DNA of 64,000 nt, taken from NCBI GenBank assembly GCA_002395835.1, contig DGVD01000011.1, positions 187,868 through 251,867 of the forward strand. Direction: 5' to 3'. The notes under the pieces were generated by a model. That model was not told the origin of the DNA. It saw only the letters and a list, made by a program, of their open reading frames with translations, and made no database searches. Of this stretch, positions 47,911 through 56,959 are shown one piece after another. Each line of letters opens with the position of its first letter. The first letter of the stretch is position 1. The translations under genes and the position numbers were made by a program. This DNA is from Bacteroidales bacterium UBA4293 (GTDB lineage: Bacteria > Bacteroidota > Bacteroidia > Bacteroidales > Bacteroidaceae).

Positions 47911-47998
47911 CTTCGCTCCACCTTCGCTCAAACATTGCTCAACCTTCGCTTCAGGAGCAATGGTAGAGCGAACCTAGAGCGAAGGTTGAGCGAAGAAA
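47911..47998. repeat. Eight 11-bp repeat units, four forward and four inverted
   Basis: Units start at 47911, 47922, 47933 and 47944 (CTTCGCTC, CTTCGCTC, CATTGCTC, CTTCGCTT) and then 47955, 47966, 47977 and 47988 (GAGCAATG, GAGCGAAC, GAGCGAAG, GAGCGAAG), each with a 3-base linker. The period is exactly 11 bp throughout, and the two halves are inverted relative to each other. It lies between the carboxylesterase stop (48035) and the exonuclease promoter region. It could fold into a long hairpin or bind a protein on one helix face. No known family comes to mind. Confidence 0.75.
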
Positions 47999-48034
47999 CA
48001 TCGAACAGTGAACGAACAAAGTACGGAAAAGAAA

Positions 48035-49426
48035 TTATTCTTCTACTTTAAATTCATAGACGAATGGAGCTTCCTTGGTAGATGGAGCCCATTTTCCTGC
48101 TTCTGCACCATTAGGATTTCCATACTTGCAGAAGTTGGTCCATGCATCTACCATCTCGTTGCTCAGTTTGTGGTCGCCTTCGGTAAAAGGTCTCCAGCTT
48201 CTGTCCAGTGTGCCGAACATGTACCAAAGTTCAGAGCTGTGGAAGGAACCCTTGAGTGAAGGACGTCCGTCGGTAGGCAGTGGCCTGTTGAACAGATACA
48301 GGTAGGTAGGATGCTGTGACAGGCTGTCGCGTACCTCTGCAAACCGAAGTTCACCTGCTTCCATACCTGGCATGTCGTCTGCACAATGTCCCATCATGTA
48401 AGGGATGTCAGCCACATGGTTGTTCATTACAGCCGTGGTGAAGTCCTCTGGCAGAACTACTGAATCGGTATGAGGACCGAAGCGGACTGCATCTGGTTCA
48501 GTCCAGAAAGGAAGGGCTTCTATCAGTTCTTTCAGTGAAGCTGCACGAAGTTTCTCCAGAGTATCAAAGCCAGCATCCTTCAGTTTCTTGGTAGCAGGAG
48601 CATCCAGTTGTTCCTGAGGCTGAGTCTGCTCCATCATGCGGTTTCCTATACCACCACCACTCTGAATGATGGCCTGCTTTACCATACCCTTGCTCAGCGG
48701 ACTGGAAATCATATTCTTCACGCTACCAGCACCGGCACTCTGTCCGAATACGGTGATGTTTTCAGGGTCACCACCAAACTGTGCTATGTTGTTCTTAATC
48801 CAGGTCAGTGCAGCTATCTGGTCGTAGGTCCCGTAGTTTCCGGAATGTCCGTTGTCCTCTGCTGAGAGCAGTGCATGGTTCATGAAACCAGCCATACCCA
48901 GACGGTAGTTGATGGTCACCAGAATGACATCACGCTTAGCCCATGCTTCACCGTCCATGGTCATTTCATAGCCCCAGCCCACATTGTATCCACCACCGTG
49001 AATCCACATGGCTACTGGCAGTTTCTTGGTAGTATCACCAGGAGCACCCTTTGGAGTCCACACGTTCAGGTACAGACAGTCCTCGGAGTAGGTAGGGTTC
49101 TCAGGGTAGAACTCGGTTCCGTACTCTCCGTCGTTCGGATTCTTGTCAAACTGGAAGGAAGCGTCACCGAAGGTATCTGCCACCTTTACGGAATCCCATG
49201 GAGTTACAGGCTGAGGTTTCTTCCAGCGAAGTTCTCCCACAGGAGCTGCAGCGTAAGGGATGCCCTTGTAGATCAGGACGGTAGAATCCTGATTGGTTAC
49301 ACCCACTATTTTTCCACCCTCAATAGTCAGTACTGGATTCAGTTCTTCCTGAACCGCAGTAGGAGTTTGGTTACATGCACAAGCCAGCATCAGCAAACTT
49401 GCACCTAAGAAAAGGTTCTTTTTCAT
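48035..49426 (-). CDS. Type B carboxylesterase family lipoprotein
   Basis: A 463-aa alpha/beta-hydrolase with a lipoprotein leader (MKKNLFLGASLLMLACAC). Family signatures are EDCLYLNVWTPKG, WIHGGGYNVGWG (oxyanion hole) and ITVFGQSAGAGSV (nucleophile Ser). FHSSELWYMFG near the C-terminus holds the likely catalytic His. It hydrolyses esters in the periplasm or at the surface; it may act on acylated glycans, though the substrate is unknown. It starts 34 bases after the tandem-domain lipoprotein and is probably cotranscribed with it. Confidence 0.88.
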   Translation of the reverse strand: MKKNLFLGASLLMLACACNQTPTAVQEELNPVLTIEGGKIVGVTNQDSTVLIYKGIPYAAAPVGELRWKKPQPVTPWDSVKVADTFGDASFQFDKNPNDGEYGTEFYPENPTYSEDCLYLNVWTPKGAPGDTTKKLPVAMWIHGGGYNVGWGYEMTMDGEAWAKRDVILVTINYRLGMAGFMNHALLSAEDNGHSGNYGTYDQIAALTWIKNNIAQFGGDPENITVFGQSAGAGSVKNMISSPLSKGMVKQAIIQSGGGIGNRMMEQTQPQEQLDAPATKKLKDAGFDTLEKLRAASLKELIEALPFWTEPDAVRFGPHTDSVVLPEDFTTAVMNNHVADIPYMMGHCADDMPGMEAGELRFAEVRDSLSQHPTYLYLFNRPLPTDGRPSLKGSFHSSELWYMFGTLDRSWRPFTEGDHKLSNEMVDAWTNFCKYGNPNGAEAGKWAPSTKEAPFVYEFKVEE

Positions 49427-49460
49427 TTGATTTTTTATTAGTTTATGTGTTTCTCAAATC

Positions 49461-50516
49461 TCAACTAGCAAAGACTTCGAAGACCACCCACTTTCCGTTC
49501 TCGTTGCGGAAATGCAGGAATTCCATGCGGTCGTCTGGGATCTTTTCCCCGGTAGTGAGGTCTTCTTCCACCACACGGTAGTGGATGGCAGCCCAGTCGT
49601 CACGGATCAGCATGCTGTCGAAGTAGAGCTTGGTGGTATGCGTCTTCCCGAAATTTTCCTTCGTGCTTTTCTTCAGGGTTTCCAGGGTGAGGCTCTCTCT
49701 CTTGGTATTGTAGTTCAGGTCTTTAGCATAGAATTGGTCAGCCCAGGTGCTCCACGCATCGTACCCCTGGTTGTAGTGTTCAAAGTCCTGCAGAATAGCC
49801 TCCTTCATTTTCTCTGCCTGCTCCCCGGAGAGGGTAGTAGGGTACTTCACCATGTATTTTTGTGCCAAGTCTTTTGTTTCAGGTAGGGTATAGTTCTTCA
49901 CAGACTCCCAAAAGATGCTGTCCTGTGCCTGTTCCTCCTGATTCTGGAAGTATCTCATGCTGCTGTAGGTATCGTCTCTGGCGCCTCCCCAGCCTTCCAC
50001 TACACGCACACCCAGGTCACCTCCGTAGTCCTTGAACTGCACGAATTCCATGGTAGTTCCAGGCTTCCCGTTGGTGCTGATTTCGTACTGAATACCCACC
50101 CAGTTGTCCACGATGACCATGTTCTTGAATTGTCCCATCTGGATGTTTATTTTCTTGAGGGTAGCATCCATGGATGACTGATATTCAGCCAGGGTAAGAC
50201 GAGCCCCGTGCACATTGTAGTAAGAGTCCTTCGTGTAGAGAATATCGCCCCAGGCTTTCCAGGCCTCATAGCCTCGGTTCCAGTTTTCAAAGCCCGTGAG
50301 CAGACGGTTCTGTATGTCCTTTTCCTGTTTAGACTGGAGTGAAGTGGGGTACACCACTGGGAACTTCTGGAGCAGTTCATCCGTATTATCGTATGAATTT
50401 ACGATTTCCACCTGTGGCTTGTCCTGGTTTTCTGTGGATGAGTTTTTTCCAGTGCAGCCTGCCATCGCCAGACTGATGAGGGCTAATGATGCCCCATAGA
50501 TAAGCTGTTTTTTCAT
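49461..50516 (-). CDS. Lipoprotein with two copies of a SnoaL/NTF2-like domain
   Basis: A 351-aa lipoprotein (MKKQLIYGASLALISLAMAGC). Two related halves can be aligned: first VYPTSLQSKQEKDIQNRLLTGF.NWNRGYEAWKAWGDILYTKDSYYN, second KYPTTLSGEQAEKMKEAILQDF.HYNQGYDAWSTWADQFYAKDLNYN (compared in parts). Each ends with a strand like MEFVQFKDYG or MEFLHFRNENG. The pattern fits NTF2/SnoaL-like folds; no catalytic residue stands out. A TACCTTTG box on the minus strand lies at 50550-50557. It precedes the carboxylesterase gene. Confidence 0.7.
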   Translation of the reverse strand: MKKQLIYGASLALISLAMAGCTGKNSSTENQDKPQVEIVNSYDNTDELLQKFPVVYPTSLQSKQEKDIQNRLLTGFENWNRGYEAWKAWGDILYTKDSYYNVHGARLTLAEYQSSMDATLKKINIQMGQFKNMVIVDNWVGIQYEISTNGKPGTTMEFVQFKDYGGDLGVRVVEGWGGARDDTYSSMRYFQNQEEQAQDSIFWESVKNYTLPETKDLAQKYMVKYPTTLSGEQAEKMKEAILQDFEHYNQGYDAWSTWADQFYAKDLNYNTKRESLTLETLKKSTKENFGKTHTTKLYFDSMLIRDDWAAIHYRVVEEDLTTGEKIPDDRMEFLHFRNENGKWVVFEVFAS

Positions 50517-50809
50517 AGGTGTAATTTGCTCAAAAGTTTCATAACCTTGCAAAGGTACGAAAAACCTTTTTAAGAAAGAAGATGCGTGGAGATTTTCTCC
50601 CCCAAATGGGAAAGATACCATGTAAGGTGGTGTTAGATGTGTAAATATTTTTCAAAACAATGCTTTTTAGCAAGTCTTTTTCAGTGGCTGCTGAAAGCGG
50701 AGTTTTGCAACAAAATCCACTTTTTTCATCATTTCGAACCGTTTGAAAATCATTTGTTTGCGCTTCCAAAAAAATATTTATCAAAAAATCATACATTTTC
50801 ATTTAGAAA

Positions 50810-50841
50810 TTTGTGAGTTAAAAAATTTAAAACTACATTTG
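50810..50841 (+). promoter_or_regulatory. Near-consensus promoter with no gene directly behind it
   Basis: TTTG at 50810-50813, a 20-base spacer, and TACATTTG at 50834-50841. Transcription would begin near 50848, some 265 bases upstream of umuC. Confidence 0.5.
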
Positions 50842-51098
50842 CAACTGTAAAAATCTCGTTTTAGTTTTTTTCGCTTTAATGGACTTTACACTTATATATT
50901 TTTCATTAGAGCATTAGTGTTTAATAGGTTTAGGTTTTTAGGCTAATTTTGGAAAGGTTCCCTGTGAAGAGAGCCTTTCTGTTTTGGGGTAACCCCGGAA
51001 AAGATTTAACTTTTTTCTTTTCCCCATTGTCGCACGTTGTCAAAATCCCTCCTTATTTTTGCCTTGTGATTTCTAACCCCTATGTGAAACCTTTTTTA

Positions 51099-51106
51099 TA
51101 TCTTTG
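51099..51106 (+). promoter_or_regulatory. -7 promoter box immediately before umuC
   Basis: TATCTTTG at 51099-51106 ends only six bases before the umuC ATG (51113), so a transcript from here would have almost no leader. A second box, TATTTTTG, is at 51054-51061. No LexA-type operator is recognised. Confidence 0.5.
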
Positions 51107-51112
51107 CATCGT

Positions 51113-52411
51113 ATGTTTGGACTGGTAGATTGCGACAACTGTTATGTTTCTTGCGAGAGGGTCTTTAACCCGAAGCTGGAGGGAAAGCCTGTGGTGGTGC
51201 TGAGCAACAACGATGGGTGTGTGGTTGCTCGTAGCCCGGAGGCTAAGGCGCTGGGCATCAAGGAAGGCACCCCGTATTACCAGTTGGCAGAACAGTTCCC
51301 CGGAGTGAAAATCGAAGCCCTGTCCAGCAACTACACCTTGTACGGTGACATGTCCAGCCGAATCATGGAGATTCTGCGTCAGGCAGCACCATCCATTGAG
51401 ATTTACTCCATCGATGAGGCCTTCCTTGTGTTGGACGGCATGGAGCAGATGGACCTGAAACGATGGGGCGAAGACCTTTCCCAGCGCATCCGGAAGTGGG
51501 TGGGGATGCCCGTGAGCATTGGCATAGCCCCCACACGCACCCTGGCTAAGATGGCCTCCAAATATGCCAAGAAATACCCAGCCTACCACAAGTGCTGCCT
51601 CATAGATACCGAGGAAAAACGCCTCAAGGCCCTGAAACTTTTCCCCGTGGAAGATGTCTGGGGAGTGGGGCGCAGGTACACGGAGAAACTGAACTACATG
51701 GGAGTACACACCTCCTTGGAATTTCATAATATGTCGGCTGCGAGAGTGCAGCACGAGTTTCACATCACCGGACTGCGCACCTGGAAGGAACTCCACGGAG
51801 AAAGTTGTGTAGGCCCCGATGTGATAGAAAGCAAGAAGAGCATCTGCACCAGTAGGAGCTTCCCCCACATGATCACCGATTTTGAGTCGCTCCGCACGCA
51901 GGTAAGCAACTATGCAGCGCATTGTGCCTTCAAGCTTCGGAAGCAGCATGGGGTGGCCCAGCTCGTCACCGTCTTCGTCACCTCCAACCCCTTCCGTGAC
52001 GACCTTCCCCAGTACGGGAACTCCGTCTCCGTGACCCTTCCCACACCCACCTCCACCACACCAGAGCTCATTATGGCAGCAGCTCAGGGTCTGCAGACCA
52101 TCTTTCGGGAGGGCTATCATTACAAGAAGGCAGGAGTCATCGTCTCTGGCATCACCCCAAACTATGCCGTGCAGGGCAGCCTGTGGGACCTCCCTGCGGA
52201 AAAACGGAAGCAGTTCCTGGAGCTCTCCTGCCTCATGGATAAGGTGAACCACAAGAATGGAGATGATACCCTGGTGGTGGCTTCCCAGCAGTATCCGGTG
52301 GACCGGCAGACCGGTAAGGCTGCTGTCTTCAAGAACAGCATCCTGCACGATCACCGCTCGCCCTGCTATACCACGAACATCAACGATGTAATAAAAGTCT
52401 ATGCCCGATGA
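51113..52411 (+). CDS. umuC: Y-family translesion DNA polymerase V catalytic subunit
   Basis: A 432-aa polymerase starting [20 protein letters not shown], with the first catalytic Asp in LVDCDNCY and the Asp-Glu pair in [26 protein letters not shown] and the helix-hairpin-helix [13 protein letters not shown] follow, then a little-finger domain. Cys-Asn at CDNCY is typical for UmuC rather than DinB. It copies past DNA lesions with UmuD'. Gene order is umuC then umuD, overlapping by four bases (ATGA), the reverse of E. coli. A TTG at 51104 in frame lies inside the promoter box. Confidence 0.93.
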   Translation: MFGLVDCDNCYVSCERVFNPKLEGKPVVVLSNNDGCVVARSPEAKALGIKEGTPYYQLAEQFPGVKIEALSSNYTLYGDMSSRIMEILRQAAPSIEIYSIDEAFLVLDGMEQMDLKRWGEDLSQRIRKWVGMPVSIGIAPTRTLAKMASKYAKKYPAYHKCCLIDTEEKRLKALKLFPVEDVWGVGRRYTEKLNYMGVHTSLEFHNMSAARVQHEFHITGLRTWKELHGESCVGPDVIESKKSICTSRSFPHMITDFESLRTQVSNYAAHCAFKLRKQHGVAQLVTVFVTSNPFRDDLPQYGNSVSVTLPTPTSTTPELIMAAAQGLQTIFREGYHYKKAGVIVSGITPNYAVQGSLWDLPAEKRKQFLELSCLMDKVNHKNGDDTLVVASQQYPVDRQTGKAAVFKNSILHDHRSPCYTTNINDVIKVYAR

Positions 52412-52851
52412 ATAAGATGAATAAGGTCATTCTATATAATCTAGATACCAGCACGAAAGTGGAACTCCCGTATGCCGATGGAGGCATCCGTGCCGGTTTC
52501 CCATCCCCCTCGCAGGACTACTTGGAGGAGTCCCTGAACCTGAACGAAGAGCTCATACACAACCCTGCAGCTACCTTCATAGGTAGGGTAGTGGGAGACT
52601 CCATGATAGATGCCAATGTGCATGAAGGCGACCTCCTGGTGATAGACCGGAGCCGGGATGCGGTGGATGGTAGCATGATAGTGGGCTATCTGGATGGAGA
52701 ATTCTGCGTGAAACTGCTGGACCTGAGCCAGCGTCAGGAAGGCATAATCTGGCTAGTACCGGCCAACGACCGATACCCTCGTATCAAGATTACCGAAGAT
52801 CAGGATTTCCGTATCTGGGGAGTGGTGTCCTACGTCATTCATAAAACCTAA
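52408..52851 (+). CDS. umuD: UmuD-like S24 self-cleaving protein
   Basis: A 147-aa protein of the LexA/UmuD peptidase family. The cleavage site is Ala-Gly in [15 protein letters not shown] (E. coli has Cys-Gly). Catalytic Ser is in [15 protein letters not shown] and catalytic Lys in FCVKLLDL. RecA filaments promote its cleavage to UmuD', which activates the polymerase. Translationally coupled to umuC. Its stop overlaps that of the convergent HAD gene. Confidence 0.92.
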   Translation: MNKMNKVILYNLDTSTKVELPYADGGIRAGFPSPSQDYLEESLNLNEELIHNPAATFIGRVVGDSMIDANVHEGDLLVIDRSRDAVDGSMIVGYLDGEFCVKLLDLSQRQEGIIWLVPANDRYPRIKITEDQDFRIWGVVSYVIHKT

Positions 52852-53450
52852 AGCACACCCAGCTTTCTCAGCTCCTCCTCCAGTTGTGCGGTGCTCTGGA
52901 ACAGAATACCGTGCATGCCCACCTGCCTGCACCCTTCTATATTCGGCAGCTTGTCGTCTATAAAGACGCACTCCTCCGGAAGGGCCTGGAAACGCTCCAG
53001 CAGCGTGTGGTAGATGTCGGCCTCCGGCTTGAGCTGCTTTACCTCCGTGGAGATGACCGACCCCTCCAGCAGACCGAAGATGGGGTATTTCTCCAGCACC
53101 TCATAGACCTTAGACGACCAGTTGGACAGTCCCAGCAACCGGTACCCCCGGTTTTTCAGCCTCTGCATCAGCTCCGTCATTCCCGGCATTTCCCCCGTTA
53201 CGATGTGCACATAGTCCCTGTCCATCAGGTCCAGCGCCTCGGCATACTGGGGCCATTTCTCCTTCAGCCCAGCCATGTACACACGGAACGGAACCAACTC
53301 CCGGTCCAGGTCGTCGCCAACCTCCTTCGTCAGCACCTCCTTCATGAACGCCACCGTCTTTTCGTGGCTCTGGAAATGCGGAAGGAAGAAACGGTAGAAA
53401 TCATAAGTCACCAGGACTCCACCAAAATCGAAAACGATATTCTTTATCAT
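52848..53450 (-). CDS. HAD-superfamily phosphatase
   Basis: A 200-aa HAD subfamily IA enzyme. Motif I is IVFDFGGVLVTYD (the second catalytic Asp is replaced by Gly, as in epoxide hydrolase-N-like/YihX members), motif II is LGLSNWSSKVYE, motif III is Lys in EVKQLKPEADIY, and motif IV FIDDKLPNIEG. It probably dephosphorylates small sugar phosphates such as glucose 1-phosphate. A TATATTTG box on the minus strand lies at 53481-53488. Confidence 0.87.
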   Translation of the reverse strand: MIKNIVFDFGGVLVTYDFYRFFLPHFQSHEKTVAFMKEVLTKEVGDDLDRELVPFRVYMAGLKEKWPQYAEALDLMDRDYVHIVTGEMPGMTELMQRLKNRGYRLLGLSNWSSKVYEVLEKYPIFGLLEGSVISTEVKQLKPEADIYHTLLERFQALPEECVFIDDKLPNIEGCRQVGMHGILFQSTAQLEEELRKLGVL

Positions 53451-53524
53451 GCTTTAGGCCCTTTTCTGCGTTACGACGTGCAAATATACTTCTTTGTTTT
53501 GGAATGCGCTTCCCTTTTTTTATG

Positions 53525-53532
53525 TAATTTTG
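53525..53532 (+). promoter_or_regulatory. -7 promoter box of the BASS-like transporter gene
   Basis: TAATTTTG lies 22 bases before the ATG at 53554. It sits back to back with the minus-strand box of the HAD gene at 53481-53488. Confidence 0.6.
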
Positions 53533-53553
53533 CACCCGAATAAAGAAAAAAGA

Positions 53554-54537
53554 ATGGGAGTAGTCAGATTTATCAAGGATTGGACCCTGCCCGTAGCCAT
53601 GGTCACCGGTACCTGCATCTACCTGCTGGTACATTTCACCCCGGCTCTGAGGCCGCTAGGGGAGTGGTATGCCCCGTACAATGAGGACATCCTCCCGGAT
53701 TTCATGTTCCTCATCCTGTACGTCACTTTCTGCAAGGTGAATTTCCGAAAGCTCCTCCCCGTGAAGTGGCATTTCTGGATAGGCCTGCAGCAGATTCTCT
53801 TCGTGCTGGGACTGATGGGGGTTATCTTAGGGTTCCGGATTACGGGCGATGCCCTCATTATGCTGGAAGCCATTCTGGTGTGCATCATAGCCCCTTGTGC
53901 AGCAGCTGCTGCCGTGGTCACTGCCAAGCTGGGAGGAAACCTGGAAGAGATGACCACCTACACCTTCGTGTCCAATTTCATCTCCGCCCTGCTCATCCCC
54001 CTGTGCTTCCCCTTGCTTCCTCAAGCTACCAGTGCTTCCCAGCACATGGAGTTCCTGCCCCTCTTCCTGCAGATGTTCTGGAAGGTGAGCACCGTGCTCC
54101 TGCTCCCCATGGCCTTGGCCCTCTTTACCAAGCTTTGCCTCAAACGGTTCCACCAGTGGCTCATCCACGTGAAAGATCTGAGCTATTACATGTGGGGATG
54201 CTCCCTGGTCATCGTATCCGGAACCACAGCCATGAACATTGTAGAAGCCTGGGAAAGAACCTCCGTGTTCTTCCTGGTAGCCATAGCCTTCCTGAGCCTC
54301 CTGCTCTGCATTGTGCAGTATGCCACAGGCCGTTTCATCGGGCACTATTTCGATAAGGTGATAGAGGCCGGGCAGAGCTTGGGGCAGAAGAATACCGCCT
54401 TTGCCATCTGGGTAGCCACCGCTTTCCTGAACCCCCTCTCGTCTGTGGGGCCCGGATGCTACATCCTCTGGCAGAACACCATTAACTCCATAGAGATTTG
54501 GCTCTACCGAAAGAAAGGACTGGAGAAAGCCAGCTAA
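53554..54537 (+). CDS. Multi-pass membrane transporter resembling the bile acid:Na+ symporter (BASS) family
   Basis: A 327-aa protein with about nine or ten membrane segments. AAAAAVVTAKLGGNLEEMTTYTFVSNFISALLIPLCFPLL (quoted in parts: VTAKLGGNLEEMTTYTF, ALLIPLCFPLL) resembles the first unwound helix block of BASS proteins, and WVATAFLNPLSSVGPGCY near the end the second. The substrate is unknown, and bile acids are only one possibility. ATG 53554 follows the promoter box; earlier in-frame codons are unlikely. A terminator follows. Confidence 0.65.
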   Translation: MGVVRFIKDWTLPVAMVTGTCIYLLVHFTPALRPLGEWYAPYNEDILPDFMFLILYVTFCKVNFRKLLPVKWHFWIGLQQILFVLGLMGVILGFRITGDALIMLEAILVCIIAPCAAAAAVVTAKLGGNLEEMTTYTFVSNFISALLIPLCFPLLPQATSASQHMEFLPLFLQMFWKVSTVLLLPMALALFTKLCLKRFHQWLIHVKDLSYYMWGCSLVIVSGTTAMNIVEAWERTSVFFLVAIAFLSLLLCIVQYATGRFIGHYFDKVIEAGQSLGQKNTAFAIWVATAFLNPLSSVGPGCYILWQNTINSIEIWLYRKKGLEKAS

Positions 54538-54542
54538 AAATA

Positions 54543-54572
54543 AAACCCAGGCAGCACACACTACCTGGGTTT
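54543..54572. terminator. Terminator between convergent transporter and pyrophosphatase genes
   Basis: AAACCCAGG and CCTGGGTTT form a 9-bp stem with a 12-base loop that can extend through AG/CT pairs, followed by TCTTT. Confidence 0.75.
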
Positions 54573-54593
54573 CTTTATCACGTTACACGAAGT

Positions 54594-56780
54594 TTACACG
54601 AAAGCCACAGTCAGACCAGCCATCACGATGCTCACCATGGACATGAGCTTGATGAGGATGTTCAGTGACGGACCACTGGTATCCTTGAACGGGTCGCCCA
54701 CGGTATCACCCACAATGGTAGCCTTGTGCGCAAAGGAACCCTTACCACCGAAGTTGCCTTCCTCCACGTTCTTCTTCGCATTGTCCCAGGAACCACCGGA
54801 GTTGGCCATGAAGATAGCCAGGGTGAAACCACCGGCCAGACCACCCACCAGCAGTCCCAGCACACCTGCTACACCCAGCACGCACCCCACTACGATAGGG
54901 ATGACGATAGCCAGGATAGAAGGCAGAATCATCTCATGCTGAGCCGCACGCGTGGAAATCTCCACACACCGGCGGTAGTCCGGAGTAGCCTTACCCTCCA
55001 GAATACCTGCTATCTCCCGGAACTGACGTCTTACCTCTACCACCATCTTCTGGGCAGCACGTCCCACAGCCTCCATGGTGAGACCACAGAACAGGAAGGC
55101 AGCCATGGCACCGATGAAGGCACCCACCAGCACCTTCGGGTTCATCAGGTTCACTTGGAAGAAGTTCATGAAGTCTGGGATAGTAGCCTGAGCAGCCTGG
55201 ATAGCCTCACCCTTCACGTTCGTCATCATCACATCGGCCCGCTCCATCGCTATCTTGATTTCTTCAATATAGGATGCCAGCAGCGCCAGCGCTGTAAGTG
55301 CAGCAGAGCCTATGGCAAATCCCTTGCCCGTAGCTGCTGTGGTGTTTCCCAGCGCATCCAGCGCATCGGTACGGTGACGTACCTCCTTACCCAGCTTGCT
55401 CATCTCTGCATTACCACCTGCATTATCAGCTATCGGTCCGTAGGCATCCGTAGCCAGGGTAATACCCAGGGTAGACAGCATGCCCACTGCAGCTATACCC
55501 ACTCCGTAGAGCCCGTGAGCCAGACTTTCAGAAGACATAGACAGGTCGAACCCGTTGGCACACATATAGCTCAGCATGATAGCCACACCGATGGTAATCA
55601 CCGGAATGCACGTAGAAATCATACCCGTACCTATACCCTTGATAATTACCGTAGCAGAGCCCGTAAGACCTGCCTCGGAAATCTTCTGGGTAGGCTTGTA
55701 AGAGTGCGAAGTATAGTATTCCGTAGCTATACCGATGATGACACCGGCTGCCAGACCCGTGATGACGGAGAACGACAGCCCCAGCCAGTTTTCCATGCCC
55801 AGCAGATACAGAATCAGGAAAGTAGCCAGCGCAATGAGCACAGCCGATACATCCGTACCCACAGCCAGAGACCTTAGCAAATCACGCATGGTAGCTCCCT
55901 CCTTGGTACGCACCAGGAAGATGCCCAGCAGGGACAGGAACACACCCACGGCAGCTATCAGCATCGGAGCGATGACTGCCTTCAACTGCATTTCAGGTAC
56001 CAGGGCATAGGCTGCAGCACCCAGGGCAGCGGTAGACAGGATAGACCCGCAGTAACTCTCATACAGGTCGGCTCCCATACCAGCCACATCACCCACATTA
56101 TCACCCACATTATCAGCTATGGTAGCCGGGTTCCGAGGATCATCCTCCGGAATATCCGCTTCCACCTTTCCCACTATGTCGGCTCCCACATCGGCAGCCT
56201 TGGTATAGATACCACCGCCCACACGGGCAAAGAGTGCCTGTGTAGAAGCACCCATACCGAAGGTCAGCATGGTAGTGGTGATAGCTATCAGATTCTCGTC
56301 CGTGAGACCGTTCAGTACCAGGAACCACACCGCTATATCCAGCAGTCCCAGACCCACCACCGTGAGTCCCATCACTGCTCCGGAACGGAACGCTATCTTC
56401 AGCCCCGCATCCAGACTCTTACGTGCCGCATTCGCTGTACGCCCACTGGCATAGGTAGCTGTCTTCATGCCGAAGAAACCAGCCAGACCAGAGAAGAAAC
56501 CACCCGTGAGGAACGCAAACGGAACCCAAGGGTTCTGCACATGAAGCACATAGGCCATGAACGCAAACAGGGCAGCCAGGGCTATAAACACATAGAGCAC
56601 CACCTTGTACTGTTGTTTCAAGTACGCCATGGCACCCCTGCGCACATACTCGGCTATCTCCCGCATACGGGGAGTACCCTCATCTTCCTTCATCATACTC
56701 TGAAAGAAGTACCACGCCATTCCCAGAGCACAAACAGAGGCCACGGGAATGAGCCAGAAAACAAGTGGAATGTTTTGCAT
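54594..56780 (-). CDS. hppA: Membrane-bound ion-pumping pyrophosphatase, K+-dependent type
   Basis: A 728-aa protein with about 16 membrane helices. The PPi-binding block is KAADVGADIVGKVEADIPEDDPRNPATIADNVGDNVGD (in parts: ADVGADIVGKVEADI, DDPRNPATIADNVGD), and a second block is NSGGSWDNAKKNVEEG. GNTTAATGKGFAIGSAAL has Ala, not Lys, at the position that sets K+ dependence. It couples PPi hydrolysis to Na+ and/or H+ export. It fits with the PPi-using phosphofructokinase at 5385. A TAAGTTTG box on the minus strand lies at 56821-56828. Confidence 0.95.
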   Translation of the reverse strand: MQNIPLVFWLIPVASVCALGMAWYFFQSMMKEDEGTPRMREIAEYVRRGAMAYLKQQYKVVLYVFIALAALFAFMAYVLHVQNPWVPFAFLTGGFFSGLAGFFGMKTATYASGRTANAARKSLDAGLKIAFRSGAVMGLTVVGLGLLDIAVWFLVLNGLTDENLIAITTTMLTFGMGASTQALFARVGGGIYTKAADVGADIVGKVEADIPEDDPRNPATIADNVGDNVGDVAGMGADLYESYCGSILSTAALGAAAYALVPEMQLKAVIAPMLIAAVGVFLSLLGIFLVRTKEGATMRDLLRSLAVGTDVSAVLIALATFLILYLLGMENWLGLSFSVITGLAAGVIIGIATEYYTSHSYKPTQKISEAGLTGSATVIIKGIGTGMISTCIPVITIGVAIMLSYMCANGFDLSMSSESLAHGLYGVGIAAVGMLSTLGITLATDAYGPIADNAGGNAEMSKLGKEVRHRTDALDALGNTTAATGKGFAIGSAALTALALLASYIEEIKIAMERADVMMTNVKGEAIQAAQATIPDFMNFFQVNLMNPKVLVGAFIGAMAAFLFCGLTMEAVGRAAQKMVVEVRRQFREIAGILEGKATPDYRRCVEISTRAAQHEMILPSILAIVIPIVVGCVLGVAGVLGLLVGGLAGGFTLAIFMANSGGSWDNAKKNVEEGNFGGKGSFAHKATIVGDTVGDPFKDTSGPSLNILIKLMSMVSIVMAGLTVAFV

Positions 56781-56931
56781 AGTTTTAGTTTTTAGGTTTA
56801 AATTAATTTATTCTTCCCTTCAAACTTACTGCTTTTTTCTTTATTTCCAAAAAATAAAATAGTCTTTTTTTACTGTGCTCCTTCACAATTGCTTTTTCCC
56901 CTTAAATTTTTCTCTTTCCCGATTATTTTCC

Positions 56932-56939
56932 TATTTTTG
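56932..56939 (+). promoter_or_regulatory. -7 promoter box of the TIM-barrel/DUF1080 gene
   Basis: TATTTTTG at 56932-56939, 20 bases before the ATG at 56960. Confidence 0.6.
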
Positions 56940-56959
56940 CAAAAATAACCTAATTTACT

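Larger units (their letters stand above)
50517..51112. other. 596-base AT-rich region between divergent genes, without a supported gene
   Basis: No convincing protein is encoded. A good plus-strand promoter (TTTG-N20-TACATTTG) sits at 50810-50841, about 270 bases before umuC. Downstream of it are small inverted repeats: AGAAAGG-type arms near 50953-50982, GGGGTAACCCC at 50986-50996 and a GGAAAAG/CTTTTCC pair near 50997-51023. The region may hold a long umuC leader or a small RNA. Confidence 0.5.

Noticed and set aside
47911..47998. CRISPR array
   Set aside because: The units are only 11 bp with 3-base linkers and switch orientation in the middle; no spacers of 30-40 bp and no cas genes.
50539..50802. 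87-codon minus-strand frame upstream of the duplicated-domain lipoprotein
   Set aside because: It overlaps the promoter box at 50550-50557, ends inside the leader of the next gene and shows no protein-like features.
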